DNA of 64,000 nt from Shewanella sp. HN-41 (lineage in GTDB: Bacteria; Pseudomonadota; Gammaproteobacteria; Enterobacterales; Shewanellaceae), in contig NZ_AFOZ01000014.1 of assembly GCF_000217915.1 (NCBI RefSeq), forward strand, positions 1 through 64,000. Reading direction: 5' to 3'. Below, one piece after another: positions 18,167-27,650 of this stretch. Positions within the stretch are counted from its first letter, which is position 1. Every line of letters begins with the position of its first letter. Below the pieces are notes generated by a model that made no database searches, was not told the DNA's origin, and worked only from the letters and a program-made list of their open reading frames with translations. The position numbers and the translations under genes are program-made.

Positions 18167-20449
18167 ATGCAATTAAACAGTCTTGGTTTTCCCCGTATCG
18201 GGCGTCGTCGTGAACTGAAGTTTGCCCTCGAAAAATACTGGCGTGGTGAGAGCACTCAAGCTGAGTTGCATGAGGTGGCTAAGGAGTTACGCCGCACCCA
18301 TTGGCAATGGCAAGTGGCCGCGGGGATTGAGCAAGTGCCAGTGGGTGATTTTGCCTTTTACGATCAAGTATTAACCCTGAGTGCGACCCTAAATGCCATT
18401 CCAGATCGCCACCGTGGCGAGGGCGCTATCGATCTCGATACCTTATTCCGCGTTGCCCGTGGCCGTGCGCCAACGGGCACCGATGCGCCAGCCTCGGAAA
18501 TGACTAAATATTTCAACACTAACTACCATTACTTAGTGCCAGAGCTTAAGCAAGACCAAGTGTTTTCTATCGCCTATGAGCAGTTTTTTGATGAAGTGAC
18601 CGAGGCGCAGGCGCTGGGTTATCAGGCCAAGCCCGTGTTATTAGGCCCTGTGAGTTACTTGTATCTGGCAAAAACCGTTGGCCAGGATTTCGATAAACTC
18701 AGTTTATTGCCAAATCTGTTAAAGGCCTATGCCGACATTCTTGCGCGTTTTGCCGCGCAGGGTGTGACTTGGGTGCAGCTTGAGGAGCCGATTCTGGCGC
18801 TCGAATTAACCGCCGAGTGGCAAGCGGCGATTAGCGAAGCTTATCAAGCGCTTAAAACGGCTCAAGTGAAGATTTTACTCACTAGCTACTATGGTAGCAT
18901 CAGTCATCATCAGGTGCTGGTTTCTGCGCTGCCGGTGGCGGGGCTGCATTTAGATTTAGTGACTGCACCCGAGCAATTGGCTTTGTTTGCCAATGCCTTA
19001 AGGCCAGAGCAAATTCTGTCAGCAGGCGTAGTTAATGGCCGCAACGTGTGGGCGGCAGAGGTAGATCAGATTGTCGAGCGTATCGGCAGTGTTGCTAGAG
19101 ACTTATACTCACAAGACGGCTCGCGCCTATGGATAGGCACCTCATGTTCATTGCTTCACAGCCCGGTGGATTTAGAGGTCGAGACAACGCTCGCGCCGGC
19201 GCTACGTCAGCAGCTCGCGTTTGCTAAGCAAAAGCTGTTGGAACTGGCCAATGTGCGCCAACTATTGCAGGCACCTGAGTCTGAGGCGGCAAAAGAGATA
19301 GTGCAAACCTGTTTGGCACGCCGTGAAGCCAAGGCACTGGCGGCGGATAACAATGTGATCGCCCGTGTGGCTGCGCTCACCCAAGCCGATTATGAACGTG
19401 TGAGCGAGTTTACTGAGCGCCAAGCGGTGCAGCAGCGTAAGTATCGTTTGCCATTGCTGCCAACGACCACTATTGGTTCGTTCCCGCAAACCCCCGCCAT
19501 CCGAGGCCTACGTAGCCGCTGGCGCAAAGGTGAGTTAAGCGATGCCCAATATACCGAGCAGTTGCAGCAAGTGACCCGCGATACCATCGACCGTCAGCTC
19601 AAGCTCGGTATCGATGTACTGGTTCACGGTGAGGCCGAGCGTAATGACATGGTCGAATATTTCGGCGAGCAGCTCGAAGGCGTGGGCTTTACCAAAAATG
19701 GTTGGGTGCAGAGTTATGGTTCTCGCTGCGTTAAGCCGCCATTGATTTATGGTGATGTGAGCCGCCCTAAGGCTATGACGGTAGATTGGGCCGAATTCGC
19801 CCAAAGCCTGACGGACAAACCCGTCAAGGGCATGTTAACGGGTCCGGTGACGATTCTACATTGGTCGTTTGCCCGTGAAGATATTAGCCGCGATACCATT
19901 GCCACCCAATTGGCGCTGGCTATTCGTGATGAAGTGGTGGATTTACAAAATGCGGGCATTGGCATTATTCAAATTGATGAGCCAGCCTTCCGCGAAGGTC
20001 TGCCATTAAAACAAAGCGAGTGGCAAGCTTACTTAGATTGGGCGGTCAATGCCTTTAAACTGAGTGCGGCGGGTGTTGTGGATGAAACCCAAATCCACAC
20101 CCATATGTGCTACAGCGAGTTTAACGATACTATTGCCGCCATTGCTGCCATGGATGCGGACGTTATCACCATCGAGACTTCGCGTTCACGGATGGAGCTG
20201 CTCAATGCCTTTGAAGATTTTGAATATCCCAATGAAATTGGTCCAGGCGTTTACGATATCCACTCGCCTAATACCCCAAGTGTTGAGGCCATGGTGTACC
20301 TAATCGAAAAAGCGGCGCAAAAAGTGCCAGTGCGTCAACTGTGGGTTAACCCCGACTGCGGCCTTAAGACCCGTACCTGGGATGAGGTGGAACCTGCGCT
20401 GAAGAACATGGTCGATGCGACCCGTGAACTGCGTCGCCGCCTTGGTTAA
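18167..20449 (+). CDS. metE: Cobalamin-independent methionine synthase
   Basis: A 760-residue cytoplasmic enzyme that transfers the methyl group of methyl-tetrahydropteroyl-triglutamate to homocysteine. It starts MQLNSLGFPRIGRRRELK, the standard MetE N-terminus. The C-terminal half carries TTTIGSFPQT, IQIDEPAFREGLP, the zinc site HTHMCYSEF and VNPDCGLKTR. Length matches E. coli MetE (753). The start at 18167 has AAAGGAAG before it; the frame is open to 18086. MetR-like and MetJ-like sites upstream indicate activation by homocysteine and repression by S-adenosylmethionine. The B12-controlled receptor 2 kb away gives the cell a way to supply the alternative B12-dependent route. Confidence 0.96.
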   Translation: MQLNSLGFPRIGRRRELKFALEKYWRGESTQAELHEVAKELRRTHWQWQVAAGIEQVPVGDFAFYDQVLTLSATLNAIPDRHRGEGAIDLDTLFRVARGRAPTGTDAPASEMTKYFNTNYHYLVPELKQDQVFSIAYEQFFDEVTEAQALGYQAKPVLLGPVSYLYLAKTVGQDFDKLSLLPNLLKAYADILARFAAQGVTWVQLEEPILALELTAEWQAAISEAYQALKTAQVKILLTSYYGSISHHQVLVSALPVAGLHLDLVTAPEQLALFANALRPEQILSAGVVNGRNVWAAEVDQIVERIGSVARDLYSQDGSRLWIGTSCSLLHSPVDLEVETTLAPALRQQLAFAKQKLLELANVRQLLQAPESEAAKEIVQTCLARREAKALAADNNVIARVAALTQADYERVSEFTERQAVQQRKYRLPLLPTTTIGSFPQTPAIRGLRSRWRKGELSDAQYTEQLQQVTRDTIDRQLKLGIDVLVHGEAERNDMVEYFGEQLEGVGFTKNGWVQSYGSRCVKPPLIYGDVSRPKAMTVDWAEFAQSLTDKPVKGMLTGPVTILHWSFAREDISRDTIATQLALAIRDEVVDLQNAGIGIIQIDEPAFREGLPLKQSEWQAYLDWAVNAFKLSAAGVVDETQIHTHMCYSEFNDTIAAIAAMDADVITIETSRSRMELLNAFEDFEYPNEIGPGVYDIHSPNTPSVEAMVYLIEKAAQKVPVRQLWVNPDCGLKTRTWDEVEPALKNMVDATRELRRRLG

Positions 20450-20493
20450 GAGGTTGTGATACCCACGCAATGAACGTGTTAGGGCATTGCGTA

Positions 20494-20523
20494 AAAACAG
20501 GGATACCTAGGTATCCCTGTTTT
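20494..20523. terminator. Terminator between metE and the CoA-transferase genes
   Basis: AAAACAGGGATACC / GGTATCCCTGTTTT around a TA centre, perfect 14-bp arms. A second hairpin, ACGCAATG/CATTGCGT, lies just before it (20464-20492). Confidence 0.85.
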
Positions 20524-20585
20524 GTTATTGGCTATTTGAAAAGGCATGTGTTGAACGTGCACTTGAACCTACGGATAAATGGTGC

Positions 20586-21248
20586 TTATTCGTTAAACAT
20601 CATCTCGGGGACATGCTCAGGCACTACAAGTTCGCCTGCGGTGAGCTTAATGATCTCCTCCACACTCACGCCGGGCGCACGTTCGAGTAGATGAAATTTG
20701 CCTTCTTTGATTTCGATAAAGGCCAAGTCTGTCAGCACTTTTTTGATGCAGCCCTTACCCGTTAGCGGCAGGGTACACTCGGTTAATAGTTTAGATTCAC
20801 CGTGCTTGGATGCATGGGTCATGGTCACGATAATATTATCGGCGCCGGCGACAAGATCCATGGCGCCGCCCATGCCCTTAATCAGTTTGCCCGGGATCAT
20901 ATAGGAGGCGATATTGCCCTGAGTGTCGACCTCAAAGGCACCTAATACGGTGAGATCCACATGACCGCCGCGGATCATCGCAAAGGATTCGGCCGAGTCG
21001 AAGATGGCGGCGCCCCTTGCCATAGTCACAGTCTGCTTGCCGGCATTGATCAAGTCGGCATCGACCTCTTCCAAGGTGGGGAAAGGGCCCATCCCTAGGA
21101 GGCCGTTTTCGGATTGCAGCATCACTTCAATGCCTTCGGGAATATAGTTGGCCACCAGTGTGGGGATACCAATGCCGAGATTCACGTAATAGCCATCTTT
21201 GAGTTCTTGGGCGACGCGCTGGGCGAGTTGTTCTCTTGAAAGTGCCAT
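20586..21248 (-). CDS. scoB: 3-oxoacid CoA-transferase, subunit B
   Basis: A 220-residue beta subunit of a class I CoA-transferase. GYYVNLGIGIPTLVANYIPEG and the catalytic-glutamate motif SENGLLGMGPFP (Glu near residue 48) are clear, with MDLVAGADNIIVTMTHASK further on. With ScoA it moves CoA from succinyl-CoA (or acetyl-CoA in the AtoDA type) to acetoacetate. It follows scoA by 9 bp. Next to hydroxybutyrate dehydrogenase, the pair would activate the acetoacetate made there, for thiolysis to acetyl-CoA. The ATG at 21248 has AGGA upstream. Confidence 0.92.
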   Translation of the reverse strand: MALSREQLAQRVAQELKDGYYVNLGIGIPTLVANYIPEGIEVMLQSENGLLGMGPFPTLEEVDADLINAGKQTVTMARGAAIFDSAESFAMIRGGHVDLTVLGAFEVDTQGNIASYMIPGKLIKGMGGAMDLVAGADNIIVTMTHASKHGESKLLTECTLPLTGKGCIKKVLTDLAFIEIKEGKFHLLERAPGVSVEEIIKLTAGELVVPEHVPEMMFNE

Positions 21249-21257
21249 AACCAAATC

Positions 21258-21965
21258 CTATTTGCTGGAGGGGCGGGTAGTCAGTTGCTCGATACGCTTC
21301 TCGAAGCAGCCTTGGATAAGCCTGTCGACATAGATGCCGGGCGTATGGATTTCATCGGGATCTAATTGACCCGGCTCGACAATTTCCTCCACCTCCACCA
21401 CGGTTATCTTGCCCGCGGTGGCGGCAAGCGGATTGAAGTTACGGGCGGTTCTGCGAAAGACTAAATTGCCGAAGGTGTCGGCCTTCCAGGCTTTGACTAG
21501 GGCAAAGTCGCCTGTGATGGATTCTTCGAGAATATAATGGCGACCATTGAATTCTTTGACTTCTTTACCCATTGCCACGTCCGTGCCATAGCCGGTCGCG
21601 GTATAAAAAGCCGGAATGCCGGCGCCCGCCGCGCGCATCTTCTCGGCCAGCGTGCCCTGTGGCGTGAGTTCGACTTCTAGCTCGCCAGACATCATCTGCG
21701 CCTCGAAGTTGGCATTCTCGCCAACATAGGAGGCGATCATTTTTTTGATCTGTTTATCGAGCAGTAAGATCCCCAGCCCGTATTCCGTTGTGCCGCAGTT
21801 ATTGGAGACGACGGTCAGATTTTTGGTGCCCTTGTGTTTGATTTCTTTGATTAGATTTTCAGGAATACCGCAAAGGCCAAAGCCGCCCGCAATAATGGTC
21901 ATCCCATCTTCGAGTCCCGCTAACGCATCGGCGTAGCTGGTAACCACCTTATTCAATCCAGACAT
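21258..21965 (-). CDS. scoA: 3-oxoacid CoA-transferase, subunit A
   Basis: A 235-residue alpha subunit. The family signature [13 protein letters not shown] lies near residue 27, and [14 protein letters not shown], the oxyanion-forming region [18 protein letters not shown] and [11 protein letters not shown] follow. It pairs with ScoB downstream. The gene is divergent from 3-hydroxybutyrate dehydrogenase. A palindrome, TGGTACTAAGGTGCCA, lies 67-82 bp before its start and resembles elements before other genes of this locus. Confidence 0.92.
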   Translation of the reverse strand: MSGLNKVVTSYADALAGLEDGMTIIAGGFGLCGIPENLIKEIKHKGTKNLTVVSNNCGTTEYGLGILLLDKQIKKMIASYVGENANFEAQMMSGELEVELTPQGTLAEKMRAAGAGIPAFYTATGYGTDVAMGKEVKEFNGRHYILEESITGDFALVKAWKADTFGNLVFRRTARNFNPLAATAGKITVVEVEEIVEPGQLDPDEIHTPGIYVDRLIQGCFEKRIEQLTTRPSSK

Positions 21966-22031
21966 GGAGTGCTCTCTTACGCTTGCTGAAAGTGTGGTGC
22001 TTACTATTACCCAATTTTTCGGGCGCTCCTA

Positions 22032-22047
22032 TGGTACTAAGGTGCCA
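22032..22047. promoter_or_regulatory. Candidate locus operator, scoA/bdhA
   Basis: TGGTACTAAGGTGCCA is a near-perfect inverted repeat (TGGTAC/GTGCCA) containing the core CTAAGGTG. It is shared in form with elements at 23042, 27552, 34363 and 35488. It lies between the divergent scoA and bdhA genes. Confidence 0.45.
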
Positions 22048-22180
22048 AATAAAACTGCGGCCAATTGCCATATTCTAGTGGCATTGAGTCTGGGGCATTG
22101 GGGATGTGCCCCGCCTTGCCTGTGTTCAGGCATGGGTAAAGGACTGTGACTGGATTTTGAAGCATCGGGAGATAAGCAAT

Positions 22181-22981
22181 ATGGCGGTTGAACACTCAAG
22201 CTTAAAGGGCAAGGTAGGGCTGATCACCGGCTCCACCAGTGGTATTGGTTTAGCGACGGCCCATGTGCTGGCGGAGCAAGGTTGTCATCTGATCCTGCAC
22301 GGGTTAATGCCAGAGGCAGAAGGGCAGCGCCTCGCGGCGGAGTTTGCCGAACAATATCACATTCATACCTTCTTCAGTAACGCCGATCTACGGGATCCCG
22401 AAAGCATCCATGCCTTTATGGACGCGGGTGTTAAGGCATTGGGTAGCATTGATATTTTGGTGAATAACGCCGGCATTCAACACACCGAAAATGTCGCTCA
22501 TTTCCCGATTGATAAATGGAACGACATTATTGCCATTAATCTGTCCTCGGCCTTCCATACCATTCAAAAGGTAGTGCCTGCGATGGCCGAAAAGCGTTGG
22601 GGCCGAATTATCAATATCGCCTCGGTACATGGCTTAGTGGCCTCGGTCAACAAGGCGGCCTACTGCGCAGCCAAACACGGGATTGTCGGCTTAACCAAGG
22701 TGGCGGCTATCGAGTGCGCCGAGCAGGGCATTACCGTCAATGCTATTTGCCCTGGTTGGGTCGATACACCGCTGATCAATAAGCAGATTGAAGCGATTGC
22801 CAGCAATAAGGGCTTAAGTTATGACGAGGCCAAGTATCAGCTCGTTACGGCAAAACAACCGCTGCCAGAGATGCTCGACCCGCGTCAGATTGGGGAGTTT
22901 GTGCTGTTTTTATGTGGAAGCGCCGCAAGGGGGATTACGGGCGCCTCGCTGGCCATGGACGGTGCCTGGACGGCGCAATAA
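22181..22981 (+). CDS. bdhA: 3-hydroxybutyrate dehydrogenase (SDR family)
   Basis: A 266-residue NAD-dependent short-chain dehydrogenase. The Rossmann motif TGSTSGIG is at residues 17-24 and NNAG near residue 95. The catalytic Ser of IASVHG and the YCAAK Tyr-Lys pair follow. The sequence (VTAKQPLPEM, FLCGSAARGITGASLAMDGAWTAQ) fits D-3-hydroxybutyrate dehydrogenase, which oxidises 3-hydroxybutyrate to acetoacetate. The start at 22181 has GGGAG upstream; a frame open from 22106 lacks support. Flanked by scoAB and a PHB depolymerase gene, it is the central enzyme of the proposed hydroxybutyrate pathway. Confidence 0.92.
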   Translation: MAVEHSSLKGKVGLITGSTSGIGLATAHVLAEQGCHLILHGLMPEAEGQRLAAEFAEQYHIHTFFSNADLRDPESIHAFMDAGVKALGSIDILVNNAGIQHTENVAHFPIDKWNDIIAINLSSAFHTIQKVVPAMAEKRWGRIINIASVHGLVASVNKAAYCAAKHGIVGLTKVAAIECAEQGITVNAICPGWVDTPLINKQIEAIASNKGLSYDEAKYQLVTAKQPLPEMLDPRQIGEFVLFLCGSAARGITGASLAMDGAWTAQ

Positions 22982-23041
22982 TATTGTTACTCAGAGAATT
23001 AGTTTTATATTAGCGTCTACTGCTAAAGACCCATATCCGTT

Positions 23042-23057
23042 TTAAGGTGATTCACCT
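23042..23057. promoter_or_regulatory. Inverted repeat before the PHB depolymerase gene
   Basis: TTAAGGTG at 23042 resembles the CTAAGGTG core of the other locus elements and runs into a perfect palindrome AGGTGA-T-TCACCT (23045-23057). A second, similar TTAAAGGTGAT lies just before the start codon. The element is 54-69 bp before the depolymerase start. Confidence 0.4.
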
Positions 23058-23110
23058 AGGTTTAGTTTGATGTCTATTTTCAAACAAAAATAACCTTAAA
23101 GGTGATAACA

Positions 23111-25162
23111 ATGAAATGGAATAAATCGTGTCTCGTCGCCCAATTTCTACTCCTTGTAATTGGGCTTTTTTCATCTCTGACGTACGCAGGAAGTTGGCAA
23201 CAGAATGTGGCCATTGGTGGTTTTAACAAAGTACATATCTATACTCCAGATTCTGACGCTAAGGTGGGTGACGGTAAGGCATTGATGTTAGTGCTGCATG
23301 GCTGCGTGCAACCCATCAACAACTATCTCACGGCCAATCTTGAGCAGGCCGCCGAAGCCCACGGTATGGTGATTGCCGTACCCGATGCGATGAATAAGGC
23401 GGGCTACAGCTGTTGGTCCTATTGGCAGGGCAGCATTAATCGAACATCGGGGGATTATAAAAATCTGATTAATTTGGCGAGTGCCCTGTCGGGTGATGCA
23501 AACCGTCATATCGACCCGACTCAGGTGTATATTGCTGGGCTCTCCTCGGGGGCGGCGATGGCAATGCAAACCGCCTGCGTGGCACCCGATGTATTTGCAG
23601 GGGTAGCATCGAGCGCTGGGCCAAGCATAGGCACGAGCTCGAATGGGGCGATCTCGACCTGTGAAACCGTATCGACATCTACCTTTAAATCACGCTGCGA
23701 ATCCTACGCGGGTAGCTACAAGAGTTATTTGGGGACTCAGTTAGCCGTAATTGGCCATGGCAAGGCCGACACTACGGTCAACACTTGCTATAACCAGCAG
23801 AATGCCGATGGTTTTGCAACGGTTTACGGTGTGACTAAGTTAAGCGGAACCAATGCCTTATCCGAAGGGGCAGGGCATACTGCATCGGAAACCCTGTGGA
23901 GCAACAAGCGGGTGGCTATGCTGTGGTTTGACGGCCTAGATCACTCATGGTCCGGTGGGGCGGGCGCGTCGGGGGATTATGTGGCCGATGACAGCATTAA
24001 CTTTGCCAGTTATTTGGGGAAATTCTTCGCCGACAATAACCAGAGGGTAAACCGTAATGCCTTGCCCACACTAGCGAATGTGACCGCGGTGGATAATGCT
24101 GGCGTGCTTGATATAAGCGGTATTGCCAGTGATAGCGATGGTAGCGTGGCGCAGGTGGGATTAAGTATTTATCTGCTCGATGGTGCGAGCCAAACCTTAA
24201 TTGGTAGTGTGAGCACCACAAGCATAAACACCGACGGTAGTTTTCAACTCTCTAGCCAAAGCTTAAGTGATGGTCTGTACAAGCTGGTGGTGCAGGCGAG
24301 TGATAATCTGGCGGCGCTCAGTGCACCGGTGGAGTTAACCGTACGTGTTGGGCCTGAGCCTGCGAATGCCGCGCCGCAGCTGAGCAATATCCAAGTGAGT
24401 GTTTCTGGGCAATGCGCGTCGGTGACGGGCTCGGTTGTCGATGTGAACCAAGATTTAGCCTCGGTAACCGTTGGATTTAGCTCTGGTCAGCAAGTCAGCG
24501 CGAGCATTAATGGCACTCAATATAGTGCTCAGGGTTGCAGCTTACCTGGCGGTGCTAACCTTGCGACCGTGATTGCGGTGGATAGCACGCAACTCTCCAG
24601 CCAAGACAGTATTAACTTCACTATCGATGCGGGCGTGACTGGGGATTACAACACCCATATTAATCTGGGTCATATCACTTGGGGCGTAGGCTATTCCGCC
24701 TGTTATCTCGCCTTCGGCACTGGGCAATTTACCATGCGCGAATATGCGGTGGGCACATCCCAATGCCAATGGGTTGCCGATGGCAATACTAGTTGCGCCG
24801 GGCCTCAGCAGGCATGTACTGGCAGCACGGGCGGCACCACAGAGCCAACAGATAGCGACAATGATGGTATTAGCGACAGTGTCGATAACTGCCCCAATGT
24901 GGCCAATGCGGATCAGGCCGATAACGATGGTGATGGTATCGGCAATGCCTGCGATACGACGCCCAATGGCGATACTTACCAATGTACCCAAGTCACGGCG
25001 ACAAACTATGCCCATGTGGTGGCGGGCCGCGCGACAACCAGTGGTGGTTATGCCTATGCTCTGGGTTCGGGTCAGTTGATGGGGCTTTATAATACTTTCT
25101 ATAGCAGCACTTTGGCCAATACAGCCGCCAATTACTATGTCGTTGGCAGTTGTCCTAATTAG
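23111..25162 (+). CDS. phaZ: Secreted poly(3-hydroxybutyrate) depolymerase
   Basis: A 683-residue exported protein with a signal peptide ending SSLTYA (about residue 26). The catalytic domain of the Esterase_phd type covers about residues 30-310: oxyanion VLHGC (62-65), lipase box GLSSG with Ser145, Asp in GHGKADTTVN and His in LDHSW. Two Ig/cadherin-like linker segments follow, then cysteine-rich modules. Near residue 590 come aspartate-rich thrombospondin type 3 repeats (DSDNDGISD, DNDGDGIGNACD) that should bind calcium, then a C-terminal YAHVVAGRA...MGLYN domain I recall from other PHB depolymerases. It should hydrolyse PHB outside the cell to oligomers or monomer. AAAGG precedes the ATG at 23111. 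Confidence 0.9.
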   Translation: MKWNKSCLVAQFLLLVIGLFSSLTYAGSWQQNVAIGGFNKVHIYTPDSDAKVGDGKALMLVLHGCVQPINNYLTANLEQAAEAHGMVIAVPDAMNKAGYSCWSYWQGSINRTSGDYKNLINLASALSGDANRHIDPTQVYIAGLSSGAAMAMQTACVAPDVFAGVASSAGPSIGTSSNGAISTCETVSTSTFKSRCESYAGSYKSYLGTQLAVIGHGKADTTVNTCYNQQNADGFATVYGVTKLSGTNALSEGAGHTASETLWSNKRVAMLWFDGLDHSWSGGAGASGDYVADDSINFASYLGKFFADNNQRVNRNALPTLANVTAVDNAGVLDISGIASDSDGSVAQVGLSIYLLDGASQTLIGSVSTTSINTDGSFQLSSQSLSDGLYKLVVQASDNLAALSAPVELTVRVGPEPANAAPQLSNIQVSVSGQCASVTGSVVDVNQDLASVTVGFSSGQQVSASINGTQYSAQGCSLPGGANLATVIAVDSTQLSSQDSINFTIDAGVTGDYNTHINLGHITWGVGYSACYLAFGTGQFTMREYAVGTSQCQWVADGNTSCAGPQQACTGSTGGTTEPTDSDNDGISDSVDNCPNVANADQADNDGDGIGNACDTTPNGDTYQCTQVTATNYAHVVAGRATTSGGYAYALGSGQLMGLYNTFYSSTLANTAANYYVVGSCPN

Positions 25163-25270
25163 GTTATCACTGAGTGAGAGAAATGAGTTTAGTCATACAG
25201 TTAGAAGGCGTTTTACCAAGCTGAATTACAAGACACCCCCGATAGTGGTAAGCCCTAGAACTGTATAATC

Positions 25271-25316
25271 AAAAAAATAAAGCACCTACGAGGACGTATT
25301 TTGCCGTAGGTGCTTT
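25271..25316 (-). terminator. Terminator of the MFS-esterase operon
   Basis: AAAGCACCTACG (25279-25290) pairs with CGTAGGTGCTTT (25305-25316). Read on the minus strand it is followed by TATTTTTTT. It separates convergent phaZ and the esterase gene. Confidence 0.75.
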
Positions 25317-25341
25317 AAAAGCAAGTGTTTTAGCGAGTGAA

Positions 25342-26316
25342 CTATTTAGCTGTAATGGGGGTGGACTCTGCTAAAAACATAGCAATCATCCGATAGGTTG
25401 TCAGACATTCTTCAGTCACTAAATCTTGAAGTAGCATATAGGCGTGGATCATATCCTCAAATTGATGGTGCTGAACCTGCACGCCTGCGGCGTTTAAGGC
25501 ATTAGCATAGGCAATACCTTCATCACGCAGTGGATCGCAGCCCGCGGTAAATATCAAGGTGCTAGGCAGCTTGGCGTTGATCTCGCCATGCAAGGGGGAG
25601 GCTCGTTTGACTAACTCTGCATCCTTGGCAGCGGCTTGAAAATACTGCTCGAAGTACCACTGTACCCTCGGGGTCTCGAGTAAAAAGCCTGTGCCATTGC
25701 TCTGGTAGGAAGGGCTCGCCATAGTGTAATCCACACTGGGATACACCAAGATTTGCTTGGCGATGTTAAGCGTGCTGTCGGTTAGACTGCGCTGGCTGAG
25801 ACTGGTGCACAGCGCACCGCCGGCACTGTCGCCCATAATGCTTACGCCTTCCTGATACAGCACTTCATCGAGCACGCTTTGATAGTGGCGCAGGGCATAG
25901 TCACAGTCCTCAAGCCCCGCGGGATATGGGTATTCGGGCGCGAGGCGATATTCCACGCTAATCACTACACACTGGCCGATGCTGGCAAGGTGGCGACAGA
26001 TAGGATCATAGAGTTCTACGCTGCCGCACATATGGCCACCGCCGTGGAAATGTAATAGCACGGGCAGAGCTTGTGTCGGCACAGGGCTATAAACGCGGCA
26101 GCAGATTTCCCGCTCCCCAAGTTGCCAGGCCTTATCGGCGATATAACTCACCTCGGGTTTGGCACTCATCAGTGCCGTGAGTTTATTCAAGTTTTCCCGC
26201 AGCAACTGCGGGTTGTATTGAATATTTTGCTGTTTCGCGAGGGCGATATTCTGGTTAGCTAACGCAAGAAAATCCGTCAGCTTAACTGAGGCGGTACCAC
26301 GGGGGGAGACTTGCAT
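25342..26316 (-). CDS. HSL-family alpha/beta hydrolase, candidate hydroxybutyrate-oligomer esterase
   Basis: A 324-residue cytoplasmic esterase with no signal peptide. HFHGGGHMCGS (oxyanion, about residues 89-99), YRLAPEYPYPAG, GDSAGGA (nucleophile Ser), GCDPLRDEG (Asp) and DMIHAY (His) form the complete HSL-family set. It lies 2 bp behind the MFS gene on the same strand, so they are almost certainly cotranscribed. In this setting it may cleave imported hydroxybutyrate oligomers to monomer; that role is inferred from context, since the family acts on many esters. It is homologous to the broken esterase at 173-1088. Confidence 0.85.
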   Translation of the reverse strand: MQVSPRGTASVKLTDFLALANQNIALAKQQNIQYNPQLLRENLNKLTALMSAKPEVSYIADKAWQLGEREICCRVYSPVPTQALPVLLHFHGGGHMCGSVELYDPICRHLASIGQCVVISVEYRLAPEYPYPAGLEDCDYALRHYQSVLDEVLYQEGVSIMGDSAGGALCTSLSQRSLTDSTLNIAKQILVYPSVDYTMASPSYQSNGTGFLLETPRVQWYFEQYFQAAAKDAELVKRASPLHGEINAKLPSTLIFTAGCDPLRDEGIAYANALNAAGVQVQHHQFEDMIHAYMLLQDLVTEECLTTYRMIAMFLAESTPITAK

Positions 26317-26318
26317 GC

Positions 26319-27485
26319 TTACTCCTTAGCTTGTCCGGTTTCTGGGAGGAAATAACTGCCGATAAAAACGGTGGTGCTTAACAGGGTGATCAGCACAAAG
26401 GAGGCGAAGTAACTGCCGTTATTGATATCCACTAGCTTGCCAAACAGCCACAACACTAAGGTGGAAATCAAATAGCTGATTGACCAAAACAGGCTGAAAA
26501 TCACGGTGATTTTTTGACTCGTCATCTTTGGCAATTCATGGGGAATGGAGACTAGGGCGGTCACGGGCAAAAAGATAAAAAAGCCTAGTACTATGGCACA
26601 TAGGCTCTGTAGCCAAGACACCGAGCCGAAGGACAACCCTAATACTGTGATAAAAATCAGTACACCGCTAAGGCGAATAATGGGCAGTCTTAATGGCTGT
26701 TTACGGCTGTAGAGAATACCAGCTATGGTGCCAATAATCCCAAAGCCAATCACCCACTTACTTTGGCTGATACCCGCTTGGGGATAAAAAGTAAACAGGC
26801 AAATATAGAAAGACAGTAAGCCTGAATAGGTAAGGGCATAGGCCCAGTTAAAGGGATCTTTTAGGCCATCGAGATAAGTGTAAATGGTTTGGTTATCTGT
26901 CTTTATCCCATTGCTGCTTTGTACATGGTCAAACTGTACCAGTAACCACAGTAAGGCCAACACTAGACTGATCAATGAGAAGAGCAACAGGCTTTGTTGC
27001 CAGCCACCGCTAATGGCATTGATGCTTGGCATGCCCCACAGCACAATTGCCGTGCCCATATTAAAGGCCACTGCGTTTAACCCATTGATCACTGGACGCT
27101 CTTCTGGGGCGAACCAATGCATCACTATGGGATTGAAATACACAATCATAAAGGCGCCACCTAGGCCCATTAAAAAGCGGCTGAGAAGGAGCAGTTCGTA
27201 GTTAGGGGCGTAGGGTGTCATTATGCCGGTCACAATCAACAGCGCTGCGACTAAAAAAGCATACTTAACGCCAAATTTTAAGGTGAGATAGGCCGCGCCA
27301 AAGGTGCCGACAATTTTGGCTAAGGTGACTGCGCCGCTCAGTAAACTGGCGGAGGCATAGCTCTCAATATGCATTGAAGCCATGATGTTATTCATACTCG
27401 CGGTGCCGCCAACCCATGCCATAGCAAATAATACATAACTGGTAAAAACCAGGCCTTCTACTAGATATTTATGGGTTATTTTCAT
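26319..27485 (-). CDS. MFS transporter, candidate carrier for hydroxybutyrate or oligomers
   Basis: A 388-residue inner-membrane protein with about 12 hydrophobic segments and Major Facilitator features (LLLSRFLMGLGGAFMIVYFNPIVMHWF, with an RFLMG-type loop). It is the first gene of a two-gene operon with the HSL esterase and divergent from the sensor kinase gene. Substrate cannot be read from sequence; the operon partner and the neighbours suggest import of short hydroxyacids or their oligomers. A locus element (27552-27569) lies 67-84 bp upstream. Confidence 0.8.
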   Translation of the reverse strand: MKITHKYLVEGLVFTSYVLFAMAWVGGTASMNNIMASMHIESYASASLLSGAVTLAKIVGTFGAAYLTLKFGVKYAFLVAALLIVTGIMTPYAPNYELLLLSRFLMGLGGAFMIVYFNPIVMHWFAPEERPVINGLNAVAFNMGTAIVLWGMPSINAISGGWQQSLLLFSLISLVLALLWLLVQFDHVQSSNGIKTDNQTIYTYLDGLKDPFNWAYALTYSGLLSFYICLFTFYPQAGISQSKWVIGFGIIGTIAGILYSRKQPLRLPIIRLSGVLIFITVLGLSFGSVSWLQSLCAIVLGFFIFLPVTALVSIPHELPKMTSQKITVIFSLFWSISYLISTLVLWLFGKLVDINNGSYFASFVLITLLSTTVFIGSYFLPETGQAKE

Positions 27486-27551
27486 AGGCGTACTTGTTTA
27501 AAACCTCCAGTCAACATTGGGGCTAGGTTAGCCGATGGGGGTTGATAAATA

Positions 27552-27569
27552 AGTACTACCTTAGTGCAC
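27552..27569. promoter_or_regulatory. Candidate locus operator, MFS/sensor kinase
   Basis: On the minus strand GTGCACTAAGGTAGTACT, containing CTAAGGTA flanked by near-palindromic GCAC/GTAC. It is shared in form with elements at 22032, 34363 and 35488 and lies between two divergent genes. Confidence 0.45.
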
Positions 27570-27650
27570 CGCACTGTTATCAACTCTTTAACAATTTGTT
27601 TGTCTGGTGTAGTTTGGCAGGGTGTTTAAGCATCTTAATTGGGGAATATC

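Noticed and set aside
24542..25015. 157-codon frame antisense to phaZ
   Set aside because: Composition is dominated by repeated Ile/Ala/Thr from the Asp-rich repeat on the other strand, and no family is recognisable.
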